Origin: Blastocatellia bacterium
Lineage (GTDB): Bacteria; Acidobacteriota; Blastocatellia; Chloracidobacteriales; JADJPF01
DNA length: 8,693 nucleotides
Reading direction: 5' to 3'
Assembly: GCA_016789295.1 (NCBI GenBank)
Contig: JAEUQL010000141.1
Span: 1-8,693 of the forward strand
Below the pieces are notes generated by a model, which was not told the origin of the DNA, did no database searches, and worked only from the letters and a program-made list of their open reading frames with translations. Within the stretch, counting starts at the first letter, position 1; every line of letters starts with the position of its first letter. Both the position numbers and the translations under genes were made by a program. Shown here piece by piece: positions 1 to 7,600 of the stretch.

Positions 1-2624
1 ACACGAAATTGATAGAGATTACTACATAAAATATTTCTCTTGTTTGCATTAAATCCCAAAAAATATTTATACTCATTTGGCAATAACATACCAGCAATAG
101 TTTCTGCTTCTATTCTTGAAAAAGGCAGCCTTGGTAGAAAAGAATCTTTATTACTAAAAACTCTTTCAAGGCTATCTCTTATAACCTCTTTATTACTACT
201 TCTAACTACATCTTTTAATGAACCTTCTCTATTTTTATTAACTTTTAGACGTAGATCAGAAGTATCAAAAACAGGATCTGCTACCAAGACTACACCTTTG
301 GAAGCGGTTATTTTCTCCTTTGCTTGACGTCTAATAGAAGCTAATACTGAAGCAGAGAGATGATAGGTTATTTCATGTTTTCTGATTAGTTCAGTACCAC
401 CAACAATTAATGCAGAAAATGGTATGTAGTGGAGTATATCATCTCTTATGATAATCAACTTTTTCCCATCTATAATCTGCTCTATTGGTTTAAGGAGTAG
501 TCTCCCAAGCTCTGCAGCTATCTCCATTTTTGCAGAACTACTTGGTTTCTTTAATAATTCATAAAAACTTTTTGATGCAGAAAGCAACTCTTCCTTAGAA
601 GCTAGCTTGTAAACCTTTATATACTCTCTGCTTATTAACCATAGAAAACATGTTTTTTCTCCAATAAAATACTCTAGAATAACTGTTTTATCATCAAGTA
701 ACTCTTGTATCTCTTCTGCTTTTAATATTTTTGGTAAAACTATATCTGCATAGAGTGGATTTTTCTTTTTTATCTCATTTTTAACTTCTTCAAGCCTATT
801 GGTCAGTTCCTTAATCTCTTTATCCAGTTTTTCTGCTTCTGTATCTCTTCCTCTAGCTATCAGTTTGAGAAAAGATTCTGACTTTGAGCTTATTTCTAGT
901 TCTAACCTTTTTTTAGCCTCTAAGCTTTTAGTATCACTATTTTTTATATCAATAAAAGATTCCTCAAGAAGATCTAACAATGTTCTTGCATGTGCTTTTT
1001 CACTCACTTCTAATGCAAGGCTATCATAACCAAAAGTAGCATTATTTTCATGAAGTTCTACTAATAATTGTATATAAAAATCATAGTATCGATGAACAGA
1101 AGCAAGAAAACTACTTCTCAACTCTAAGTTCATCAATGATGCTCGCATACCTTCTACAATCTCTACAGCTTTTTCACTATTATGAAGAGCTTTTATTAAG
1201 TTACTTCTTTCTCTATATAGTTGTGCTAGGCTATGAAATGTAGCAGCCTGACCAATACGATCTGTAAGTCTTATTCTTAGTGCTAATGATTGATTGTAAT
1301 AAGTCTCAGCTTTTTCAAACTCTTTGAGACCATGATAGGTATCTCCAAGGTTATGCAATACTGCAGCTTCGGCCTGTTTTTCGCTCTGTTTCTGTCGTAA
1401 AGCAAGGGCTTCTTTAAGCAGTTCAATCGATTTTTCATACTTACCTATCTTTCCGTAAATTACTCCTATTCTATTGAGCAATCCCGCTCCCGATGGACCT
1501 TCTTTATCTCTGTTTCTTTCAAGTCCCTTGTGTAAAATCTCAAGTGCTTTGTCATAATCTCTTTTTGCTTCATAAACAGAAGCAAGATTTAAAAGTGTTA
1601 TAACACTTTCTCCATCTTGTCCTAACTCTGTTCTTATATTTAGAGCCTTTTCAAAATAACTTGTGGCTATTTCTAACTCACCACCATAGCGATAACAAAG
1701 CCCCAGATTATTTAACACACGACCAGTCTCATCTCTATTGCCCTCCTTCTCTCTTATTCTTAAAGCTTCTGTCAATAGCTCTATTCCTTTCTCTATGTCT
1801 CCATGAGAAGCATAGAAAAGACCTAAATTGTTGAATATGGAGGCTTGTCCAGGTAAGTCACCAAGCTTTTTTCTAATTAGAAGAGATCTATTGTAATAGT
1901 CAAGAGCTTCTTTATATTTTCCTAGCCTTTCATTGATACCTGCAATATTTTTAAAGCCTTGTGCCTCACCCGATTCACCAACAACCTGTTGCAGCACTTG
2001 TGCAGCTTTTTGAAATCTTGTAAAAGAACCTTTTCCCTTTGTTTCTAAACTGATCGACTGCCAGATTTCCAAAGATTTTGTGTAATACTCCAGAGCTTTA
2101 TCTGGCTCTCCTTTTAAAGAGTAGACAATCCCTATATTGTTTATAGTGATTGCTTCTCCATCTTTATCACCAACCAACCTTCTTAGCTCTATTGACTTAG
2201 AATAATAGTCAAAAGCTAGCTGATAATTTCTCTGTCTACTATAGACAAAACCTATATTATTTAACAATATAGCTTCATGCCGCTTATTTCCTAACACTCT
2301 CCATATCTCCAAAGAACGAGTATAAAAGTCTAATACTTTGTTTGTAATACCCAATAGATCATAGAGTGTACCTAGCTCATTTAAGATTTCTGCTTCTTTA
2401 GCCTTGTTACCTAACTGTTGCCATAATATGAGCGATTCTTCATACTTGTTGATAGCTTCCTTACGTGATTTTGCAGTCGCCTGATTTTGTAGAATTACAG
2501 CTTCTTCATACAACTGATGGGCAGTAACTTGCGTCGATTGACCAAATACAGAAGAGATAAAAACCAGTGAAAGCAACGCTAGTAAACCTACTCGACTTTT
2601 TAGAAATCCATTCAAAATCACCAT
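1..2624 (-). CDS. Exported TPR-CHAT protein, C-terminus beyond window (partial)
   Basis: This reading frame stays open from 2624 to the left edge, giving 874 residues with no stop; the C-terminus is missing. Residues 5-29 form a signal peptide (LLALLSLVFISSVFG, cleavage probably before QSTQ). About ten TPR repeats of 40 residues follow (residues 72-493, consensus GNxxxEAxxLNNLGxxY...G.Y.KAL.YY.KSL.I). Next come the SEKAHARTLLDLLE segment (541-554), typical of TPR-CHAT proteins, and a Lys/Glu-rich probable coiled coil (about 560-630). From about 640 a CHAT domain begins, with IIIRDDILHYIPFSALIVGG (724-743), VVLVADPVF and LPRLPFSRIEAETIAGML (830-847). CHAT is a caspase-like peptidase fold. Its His and Cys would lie just past the edge, so activity cannot be judged. 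Export implies a periplasmic or surface role. The ATG at 2624 has AGG directly against it. GTG at 2621 or TTG at 2615 (9 nt after AGG) fit a Shine-Dalgarno site better, and TTG gives a shorter, typical signal peptide. TPR-CHAT identity is firm; function is not known. Confidence 0.9.
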   Translation of the reverse strand, partial: MVILNGFLKSRVGLLALLSLVFISSVFGQSTQVTAHQLYEEAVILQNQATAKSRKEAINKYEESLILWQQLGNKAKEAEILNELGTLYDLLGITNKVLDFYTRSLEIWRVLGNKRHEAILLNNIGFVYSRQRNYQLAFDYYSKSIELRRLVGDKDGEAITINNIGIVYSLKGEPDKALEYYTKSLEIWQSISLETKGKGSFTRFQKAAQVLQQVVGESGEAQGFKNIAGINERLGKYKEALDYYNRSLLIRKKLGDLPGQASIFNNLGLFYASHGDIEKGIELLTEALRIREKEGNRDETGRVLNNLGLCYRYGGELEIATSYFEKALNIRTELGQDGESVITLLNLASVYEAKRDYDKALEILHKGLERNRDKEGPSGAGLLNRIGVIYGKIGKYEKSIELLKEALALRQKQSEKQAEAAVLHNLGDTYHGLKEFEKAETYYNQSLALRIRLTDRIGQAATFHSLAQLYRERSNLIKALHNSEKAVEIVEGMRASLMNLELRSSFLASVHRYYDFYIQLLVELHENNATFGYDSLALEVSEKAHARTLLDLLEESFIDIKNSDTKSLEAKKRLELEISSKSESFLKLIARGRDTEAEKLDKEIKELTNRLEEVKNEIKKKNPLYADIVLPKILKAEEIQELLDDKTVILEYFIGEKTCFLWLISREYIKVYKLASKEELLSASKSFYELLKKPSSSAKMEIAAELGRLLLKPIEQIIDGKKLIIIRDDILHYIPFSALIVGGTELIRKHEITYHLSASVLASIRRQAKEKITASKGVVLVADPVFDTSDLRLKVNKNREGSLKDVVRSSNKEVIRDSLERVFSNKDSFLPRLPFSRIEAETIAGMLLPNEYKYFLGFNANKRNILCSNLYQFR
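1146..2411 (-). repeat. TPR-coding array, about ten 120-bp units
   Basis: This is the in-gene repeat array of the TPR-CHAT gene: about ten units of roughly 40 codons each, with diverged DNA but a conserved protein pattern (GN/GD at the unit start, LNNLG or LNNIG in helix A, ALxYYxKSLxI in helix B). The period breaks once after the third unit (about residues 152-174), where some 23 extra residues (SLETKGKGSFTRFQKAAQVL and three more) look like a leftover half repeat. Arrays of this type form a superhelical protein-binding scaffold. Confidence 0.85.
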
Positions 2625-2630
2625 CCTATC
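2625..2630 (-). promoter_or_regulatory. Shine-Dalgarno-like GATAGG of the TPR-CHAT gene
   Basis: On the minus strand GATAGG touches the ATG at 2624, which is too close for normal initiation there. It lies 3 nt before GTG (2621) and 9 nt before TTG (2615), both in the same frame. If this is the true ribosome binding site, translation starts a few codons inside the longest frame, most likely at TTG. Confidence 0.4.
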
Positions 2631-2652
2631 TGATAGCAAAAAAGAGCTATCA
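2626..2652 (-). promoter_or_regulatory. Inverted repeats in the leader of the TPR-CHAT gene
   Basis: TGATAGC (2631-2637) and GCTATCA (2646-2652) form a perfect 7-bp inverted repeat around an 8-base A-rich spacer (U-rich in the transcript). The left arm also belongs to a second, overlapping palindrome, CTATCTGATAG (2626-2636), which includes part of the probable ribosome binding site. In RNA the 7-bp hairpin would sit just upstream of the start. In DNA the three GATAG/CTATC half sites could bind a repressor. Seen directly: the symmetry and its position. A regulatory role is inference. Confidence 0.4.
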
Positions 2653-2782
2653 ATTAAAGAGTTACTAATAGATAATGAAGCTTTATGTGAAAAAGTCCGT
2701 AAGCTAAAAATTTTACAATGATTTGCCAGATGTGTTTAGAGGAAAATACTCTATTTATAAAAAATTTTCTTTCACCTTCACT

Positions 2783-4273
2783 TTATTGGTCTATTCGTCG
2801 TATTTTGCCAACCACTCTATAAAACTCTTTGGCTTCTTGTAATGAATCTACAAGATAACGAACTCCTTCTATTCGTAAAGCTTGCGGAAACTGCACATTC
2901 CAATCTTTTCTGTACCCATCACTTACAGGACGAACTTTAAGCTTTCCACCTTGCTTGACACATTCCAGTACTACTGCTGAAGCTGAAGCGTCCTTCTGTG
3001 CTACTTCATACGAAAGTGGTGTAGTAATAATACGTTGCTTTGTTGTCTGCTTTGACGCCTGTATTGTAAACTCTTTAGTCGTTTCAGTAGAAAAGCAAGC
3101 CAAAATACCATCCGTAGTTGTTCCGTAAAGTCTATTTTTAAATACTTTCAGGCTCAATATAGCCCCACAACCTACTTTCTGCTCACTCACTATGTGACCA
3201 GCAGATGTGAAACTGTAAAGATTCGATAGATGATCTGTTGCAAAAATATATTCCCCATCTTCGGACAGACTAATTGCATAGACTGAGCCTTTACATTTTG
3301 CCACTACTTCTAACTTTCTAAGTTTTAAGTTCTGCTCCTTGCTAACAACATAGATCCTGCCATCACTTGTTCCCAAAAATAGTTTATCTGATTTTACAGT
3401 CCCGGAAAGGACTGGTGCTACAGTAAACTCTTGCCATAACATTTCTGCATTATCTTTTTTATAACAACTTAATCCAGATTTGTGCCCTATATAGATAAAC
3501 TGCTCATCTATATGAAAAAACCAACCAACCCAAATATCTAACTTCTTTTGTAGCCTTACTTGAAATTTACTAGTAAGACAAACCAAATTGGCATAAAGAT
3601 CCAATAGCCATAAATGGTCGTTATCTAAAGCTATAGATTGAATTACTGAATAACCGTTAGGATAGTTTATATTGTAGATAGATTTTGGAATTGATGAAGT
3701 TAGATCATATATCTTCCCATTATCACAGCTAGCATAGAGAGAATTCTTACTGCCTATCATACAACGCAAGTTATTTTCCAATTGATGAGACTCAACTATT
3801 TTGCCATATTCATCAAGTTTTACGAGCAACCCATCACGGTTACCCATCCAACAGCCCATCTCGTCTATCCACAAACCAAAAGCAGGTACCTTCCACAGTC
3901 CACGTGGATTTTCTGGCTTGTAGCTCCACATCTCAGGAAGTGGCTCGGAAATAGTCCGACATGCGTTGTATGCTACTGATTTTGCCTCTGCAAGAAGAAA
4001 TACATATAGCAGTTGCCAGCTTTCATGTTGCAAGTAGCGATCAAAGTCGTGAAGACCTGGATACTCGATAGCAAAAAACTTTAATGCATTCAGCTCTGGA
4101 AATATTTCTACATTCAGAAGCTCTTTTCGTAAATAGACTTGACCAAAGTCGTAGCTAAACATTTGTACTGACTCATTGCGTAACGGCTCGATAAGCAAAC
4201 CAACCATAACTCCTGTTTCGCTACTCTGCAAAACAAACCTTCCTTCACCACCTTTATGCAAAATGTATCCCAT
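2783..4273 (-). CDS. Seven-bladed beta-propeller protein with a distinctive C-terminal domain
   Basis: This 496-residue protein has no signal peptide or membrane segment, so it is probably cytoplasmic. Residues 1-125 are unrecognised and mixed alpha/beta in appearance. Residues 130-400 hold seven evenly spaced strand motifs of the WD40/PQQ-like type: DGLLVKLD (147), NGKIYDL (185), YANLVCL (227), KSGLSCYK (265), DGRIYVV (304), HLSNLYSF (348) and DGILACF (388). The spacing of 38-45 residues fits a closed seven-bladed propeller. A Thr/Ser/Lys-rich linker leads to a compact last domain (about 433-494) with GGKLKVRPVSDGY, DWNVQFPQALRIEGVRYLVD and EFYRVVGKIRRI, which I cannot assign to a named family. 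A good ribosome binding site (AAAGAGG, 8 nt before the ATG) supports the start. It lies 30 bp after the small membrane protein gene, probably in the same transcript. Propellers with extra end domains occur in MoxR-vWA-propeller conflict systems (bpX families), but no MoxR or vWA gene is present here, so this link is speculative. The likely role is protein binding. Confidence 0.85.
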   Translation of the reverse strand: MGYILHKGGEGRFVLQSSETGVMVGLLIEPLRNESVQMFSYDFGQVYLRKELLNVEIFPELNALKFFAIEYPGLHDFDRYLQHESWQLLYVFLLAEAKSVAYNACRTISEPLPEMWSYKPENPRGLWKVPAFGLWIDEMGCWMGNRDGLLVKLDEYGKIVESHQLENNLRCMIGSKNSLYASCDNGKIYDLTSSIPKSIYNINYPNGYSVIQSIALDNDHLWLLDLYANLVCLTSKFQVRLQKKLDIWVGWFFHIDEQFIYIGHKSGLSCYKKDNAEMLWQEFTVAPVLSGTVKSDKLFLGTSDGRIYVVSKEQNLKLRKLEVVAKCKGSVYAISLSEDGEYIFATDHLSNLYSFTSAGHIVSEQKVGCGAILSLKVFKNRLYGTTTDGILACFSTETTKEFTIQASKQTTKQRIITTPLSYEVAQKDASASAVVLECVKQGGKLKVRPVSDGYRKDWNVQFPQALRIEGVRYLVDSLQEAKEFYRVVGKIRRIDQ

Positions 4274-4303
4274 AATAAATACCTCTTTAGCTTGAAGTTT
4301 AAT

Positions 4304-4522
4304 CTATGATGGCTTTTCTACACTGCGCTTAAGTTTCTGTGTCTTTACTGGCACTTTCTTCTGTGCAGGTGAAAATGGCCAAATGCTGTTGTAATAAAGA
4401 AGTCCTGTAATGAGTACAGCCAAAGCCAACCCCCAAATAACCACTTTCACCAAAAACTTTACAACCTTAAAACCTACCCATATGAGAATAACAGCAGCAA
4501 CTACAGATATAACTACTTCCAA
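4304..4522 (-). CDS. Small membrane protein with basic C-terminal tail
   Basis: This 72-residue protein is not recognised as a known family. It has two hydrophobic stretches, residues 2-17 (EVVISVVAAVILIWVG) and about 26-44 (KVVIWGLALAVLITGLLYY), joined by a short basic turn (FKVVKFLVK), followed by a polar tail (51-72) rich in Lys and Arg (QKKVPVKTQKLKRSVEK). This suggests two membrane helices with the positively charged tail in the cytoplasm. The start is a TTG codon: a strong GGAGG (4529-4533) lies 6 nt upstream of TTG 4522. A further in-frame TTG at 4528 abuts GGAGG and is unlikely, since it would add only two residues. It is the first gene of the minus-strand pair and is followed after 30 bp by the propeller protein, so it may anchor or signal to that protein. 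That partnership is inferred from position only. Confidence 0.7.
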   Translation of the reverse strand: MEVVISVVAAVILIWVGFKVVKFLVKVVIWGLALAVLITGLLYYNSIWPFSPAQKKVPVKTQKLKRSVEKPS

Positions 4523-4528
4523 AACCAA

Positions 4529-4533
4529 CCTCC
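4529..4533 (-). promoter_or_regulatory. Ribosome binding site GGAGG that decides a TTG start
   Basis: GGAGG on the minus strand is the strongest Shine-Dalgarno match in the window. It sits 6 nt before TTG at 4522 and directly against TTG at 4528, with no ATG nearby in frame. It therefore points to TTG 4522 as the start of the small membrane protein gene. Confidence 0.65.
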
Positions 4534-4610
4534 AAAAAAAGAGAAAATATCAACGGCTATATGCTAACTTTATACTTCTGAAAAACTCATTTCTACTAAT
4601 AAGACTCTTT
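4534..4610. promoter_or_regulatory. Divergent promoter region between the membrane protein gene and the secreted giant
   Basis: These 77 AT-rich bases are the only non-coding space between two divergent genes, so both promoters must lie here or inside the genes. A shared element TTTATACT (4569-4576) gives a -10-like TATACT on the plus strand (about 35 nt before the ATG at 4611) and a -10-like TATAAA on the minus strand (about 47 nt before the TTG at 4522). No convincing -35 box appears at the usual distance on either side. The plus-strand gene also lacks a clear Shine-Dalgarno site (only AAGA in CTAATAAGACTCTTT). Confidence 0.35.
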
Positions 4611-7600
4611 ATGAATAAGAAAATTTTAATTACTTTGATGATACTTCTAGGTTCACTTCTCTACAAAAGTAGTGCTTTTGTAGAACAGTCAAACCAATTT
4701 ACAGAGATTGTACTGCATCGACCAGGCAACGTTGAGAACCAGCTCTTCTGGTTTGCACAAGCAAGAGCATCTGCTATTGAAAAAGGTCATCTAGAACCAC
4801 AAGGCAGCTATGAATGGCTACTGATTTCCCCTGCATTTGACCGTGTTTCAGCTTTTGCAAAACACTATCTATCTAAAAAATATAAACTTTATCAACCACC
4901 TACAGAAAGTCCTTCCACAGAAATTGTGGCTCAAACTACTGTCTCCAGCAGCAATACTATGATAAACAGCCAGTTTGAAGACATAGGGCTTAAGGTACAG
5001 AACCAAACAGCCAGTGCTGGATTTGGTGAAACTATTGTGGTTGTCTATAACCATACAAGCGACTTCATTACACGAACGGCTGTAAGCTCTGATAGTGGAA
5101 GATCCTGGCAAGAAACTGTTGTTTCATCTCTACCTGGAGGAGTAAACCTCGGTGATGGAGTTGTAGCTGTAGATGCAAATGGTAACTTCTACACCTCCAT
5201 GATGGCTCTAAATTCTAACAACCTTTCTACTATAGCAGTTTCAAAATCTACTAACAGTGGCTTTGATTGGCAACCAGCTACAGATGTTGTAACAAATGAA
5301 GTAAGTCCAGCAGTATTTCACAATAAGCCTTGGATTGCTATAGATACAAAATCAGATACCTTCCGAGGAAATATTTATGTCAGTTGGACAAAATTTGATG
5401 ACATAAGCAAGTCTGCTTCTATTCTACTCGCACGCTCAACGAATGGTGGTCAAAGCTTTGAACGCCCTGTCAAAGTTACTCCTGACACAAAAAGTTTTGA
5501 AGTAGAAGGTTCCCGCGTAGCTGTTGGTGCTTCAGGAGAAGTTTATGTAACCTGGATGGACGAGCGTGTAAAAGGCATAAACTTTGCGAAGTCAACAGAT
5601 GCAGGAAAGAGCTTTTCGCGCCCAAAACCAGTTGCTACTTTCAGTCAACCGCCGCAGTTTCTTAATGGTTCCTTTGAAATAAATACTTTTCCAAGTATTG
5701 CAACAGACAATAGGACTATCTATCTAACCTTTAACGCAAAACCCACACCTACAGCAATAGATAAATCTGATGTATACTTAGTTAGATCAACAGATAATGG
5801 AGAAACTTGGAGCAGCCCTATTAGGATAAATAACGACAAAACATCGACCGATCAATGGATGCCTTCTGTAGCTGTAACCTCTTCAGGACGTGTTGGTGTG
5901 ATGTGGTACGACCGTAGAAACGATCCTACAAACAATGCCTTAATAGACGTCTACATGTCTGTTTCAGAAGATGGTGGCAAAAGTTTTCCTACAAATAGAA
6001 AAGTTACAGATAATAATTGGCCTGTCATACCAACACCTCTTGCGCTAAAATTTGGCTATCATGGGGATTATAACCAGATATCAGCACGTGGTGAAACTTT
6101 CAATCTCAATTGGGGAGATGAACGCAATGGTACAGATCCCAATGTATATTTCACTCAATTCTCTGCAGAAGACAGTCATCTAGACCATGATTTTGCACTT
6201 AGTGCAAGAACTGTTAGCTTGAGCACTAAAGCAGGTGAAAAAGTAGCTTTTGTTATGGAAAGTACTTCTACTCAACCTGTAACAACCAAGCTTTCACTTC
6301 AAGCAGTTTCTACACTTCCCAATGTTTCACTCTCTTTCTCAAAAGAAGAGATAGATAGTGGAAATGGTTTTGAACTCTCAGCTTCTGTTCCAAATGATGC
6401 AAGACCTGGAAGCTATCAGATATTTGTTACAGCAAAAACCTCTTTGGAGCTTAGCCATACAACAACTCTGCAACTCAATGTAGTACGTGATACACCTGTC
6501 ACAGGTCGTGTAGCAATACTTACAAACAATCCAGGAAATTCAGTTACTCCTCAACTTCAAATTGACACTAAAAATGTAACACATATGGTCTGGCAGGATG
6601 ATAGCGAAGGTCGGTCACAGATCTTTTATGCACATGCCAGTGATGGAGAAGACTTTTCTACTCCAGTAAATATCTCAAGAAGCTTTGAAGGGGCTTTTAG
6701 TCCTCGTTTCAAAATTGATAGAAAAGGTTCTATCCACGTAGTTTGGCAAGAAAAAAACCGTTCTCAGGAGATTATAGTCTACACACGCTCGGATGATGCT
6801 GGTATGAGCTTCACACCTAAAAAAGTAGTCTCAACTTTTTTTGAATCGGCAACCGATCCAACAATAAATAGTGCTGAAGATAACTTAGTAACTATTGTTT
6901 GGAGTGGAAAACCAAAACTTGACCAACCTCTGACAGGGCTATTTTTAGTCAGATCTATTGATGGTGGAGATACTTTTACAGAACCAAAACTAGCTGTAGA
7001 GTCTAAACAAAAGATCTTTTTTGAGCCAGTTTTAGCAGGAGATGGTCGAGAACCGATATATCTTGCCTTTACACAAATGCAAGTTACTGGACAACGATTT
7101 TCATCATTTACTTTTTCAAGCTCAGTTATGTATGTGCGTTCCACAGATGGTGGCAAAACTTTCAGTGAGCCTTTCAATATTGTATCTAATTTTAGTCTTA
7201 CTGACTCACCATCATTAACAACAAATGGCAACGGTACACTAATAGTTAGCTTTGCAGGATTTGACCTGCGTGAACCATTTCCAAGCCGTGAAATTTATGT
7301 CTCACGCTCATTTGACAGTGGAAAAAGTTTCACTCTCCCTTCAGTTATATCTTTTGGTAATGGAGATTCAACTAGAGTTAGTATTGGTCTCGACAAGTTC
7401 GGTAATCTAGTAGTAGTCTGGCGTGATACACAGATACTCAACTATGACATCTTTTTGAGCCGCCTTTTTGTTGGTGAAACCAGCTTCTCTGGACCATTAA
7501 ATATTTCACAAACTCCAGGAATTTCTGATAACCCTTCTTTAGCTATTGATCAAAATGGAGATATATCCATTGTTTGGGAAGATGACTCTTCTGGCAGTAA

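Noticed and set aside
40..1029. Two plus-strand frames of 95 and 76 residues
   Set aside because: Both lie antisense inside the TPR-CHAT gene, have biased Ser/Leu composition and show no ribosome binding site or recognisable domain.
1146..2411. CRISPR-like array or tandem DNA repeat
   Set aside because: The 120-bp period exists at protein level (TPR); the DNA units are diverged and have no spacer structure.
2700..2782. Possible terminator after the propeller gene (GAAAAT and ATTTTC arms)
   Set aside because: The arms are short, A/T only apart from one pair, and about 16 bases apart; a stable hairpin is not supported.
4410..4610. In-frame N-terminal extension of 67 residues on the secreted giant
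   Set aside because: It is antisense to the small membrane protein gene, rich in Thr, Lys and Asn, and would bury the clear signal peptide that begins at 4611.
4611..6130. True exo-alpha-sialidase
   Set aside because: Asp boxes are present, but the FRIP-type motif and an arginine triad cannot be recognised, so I kept the call at propeller level.
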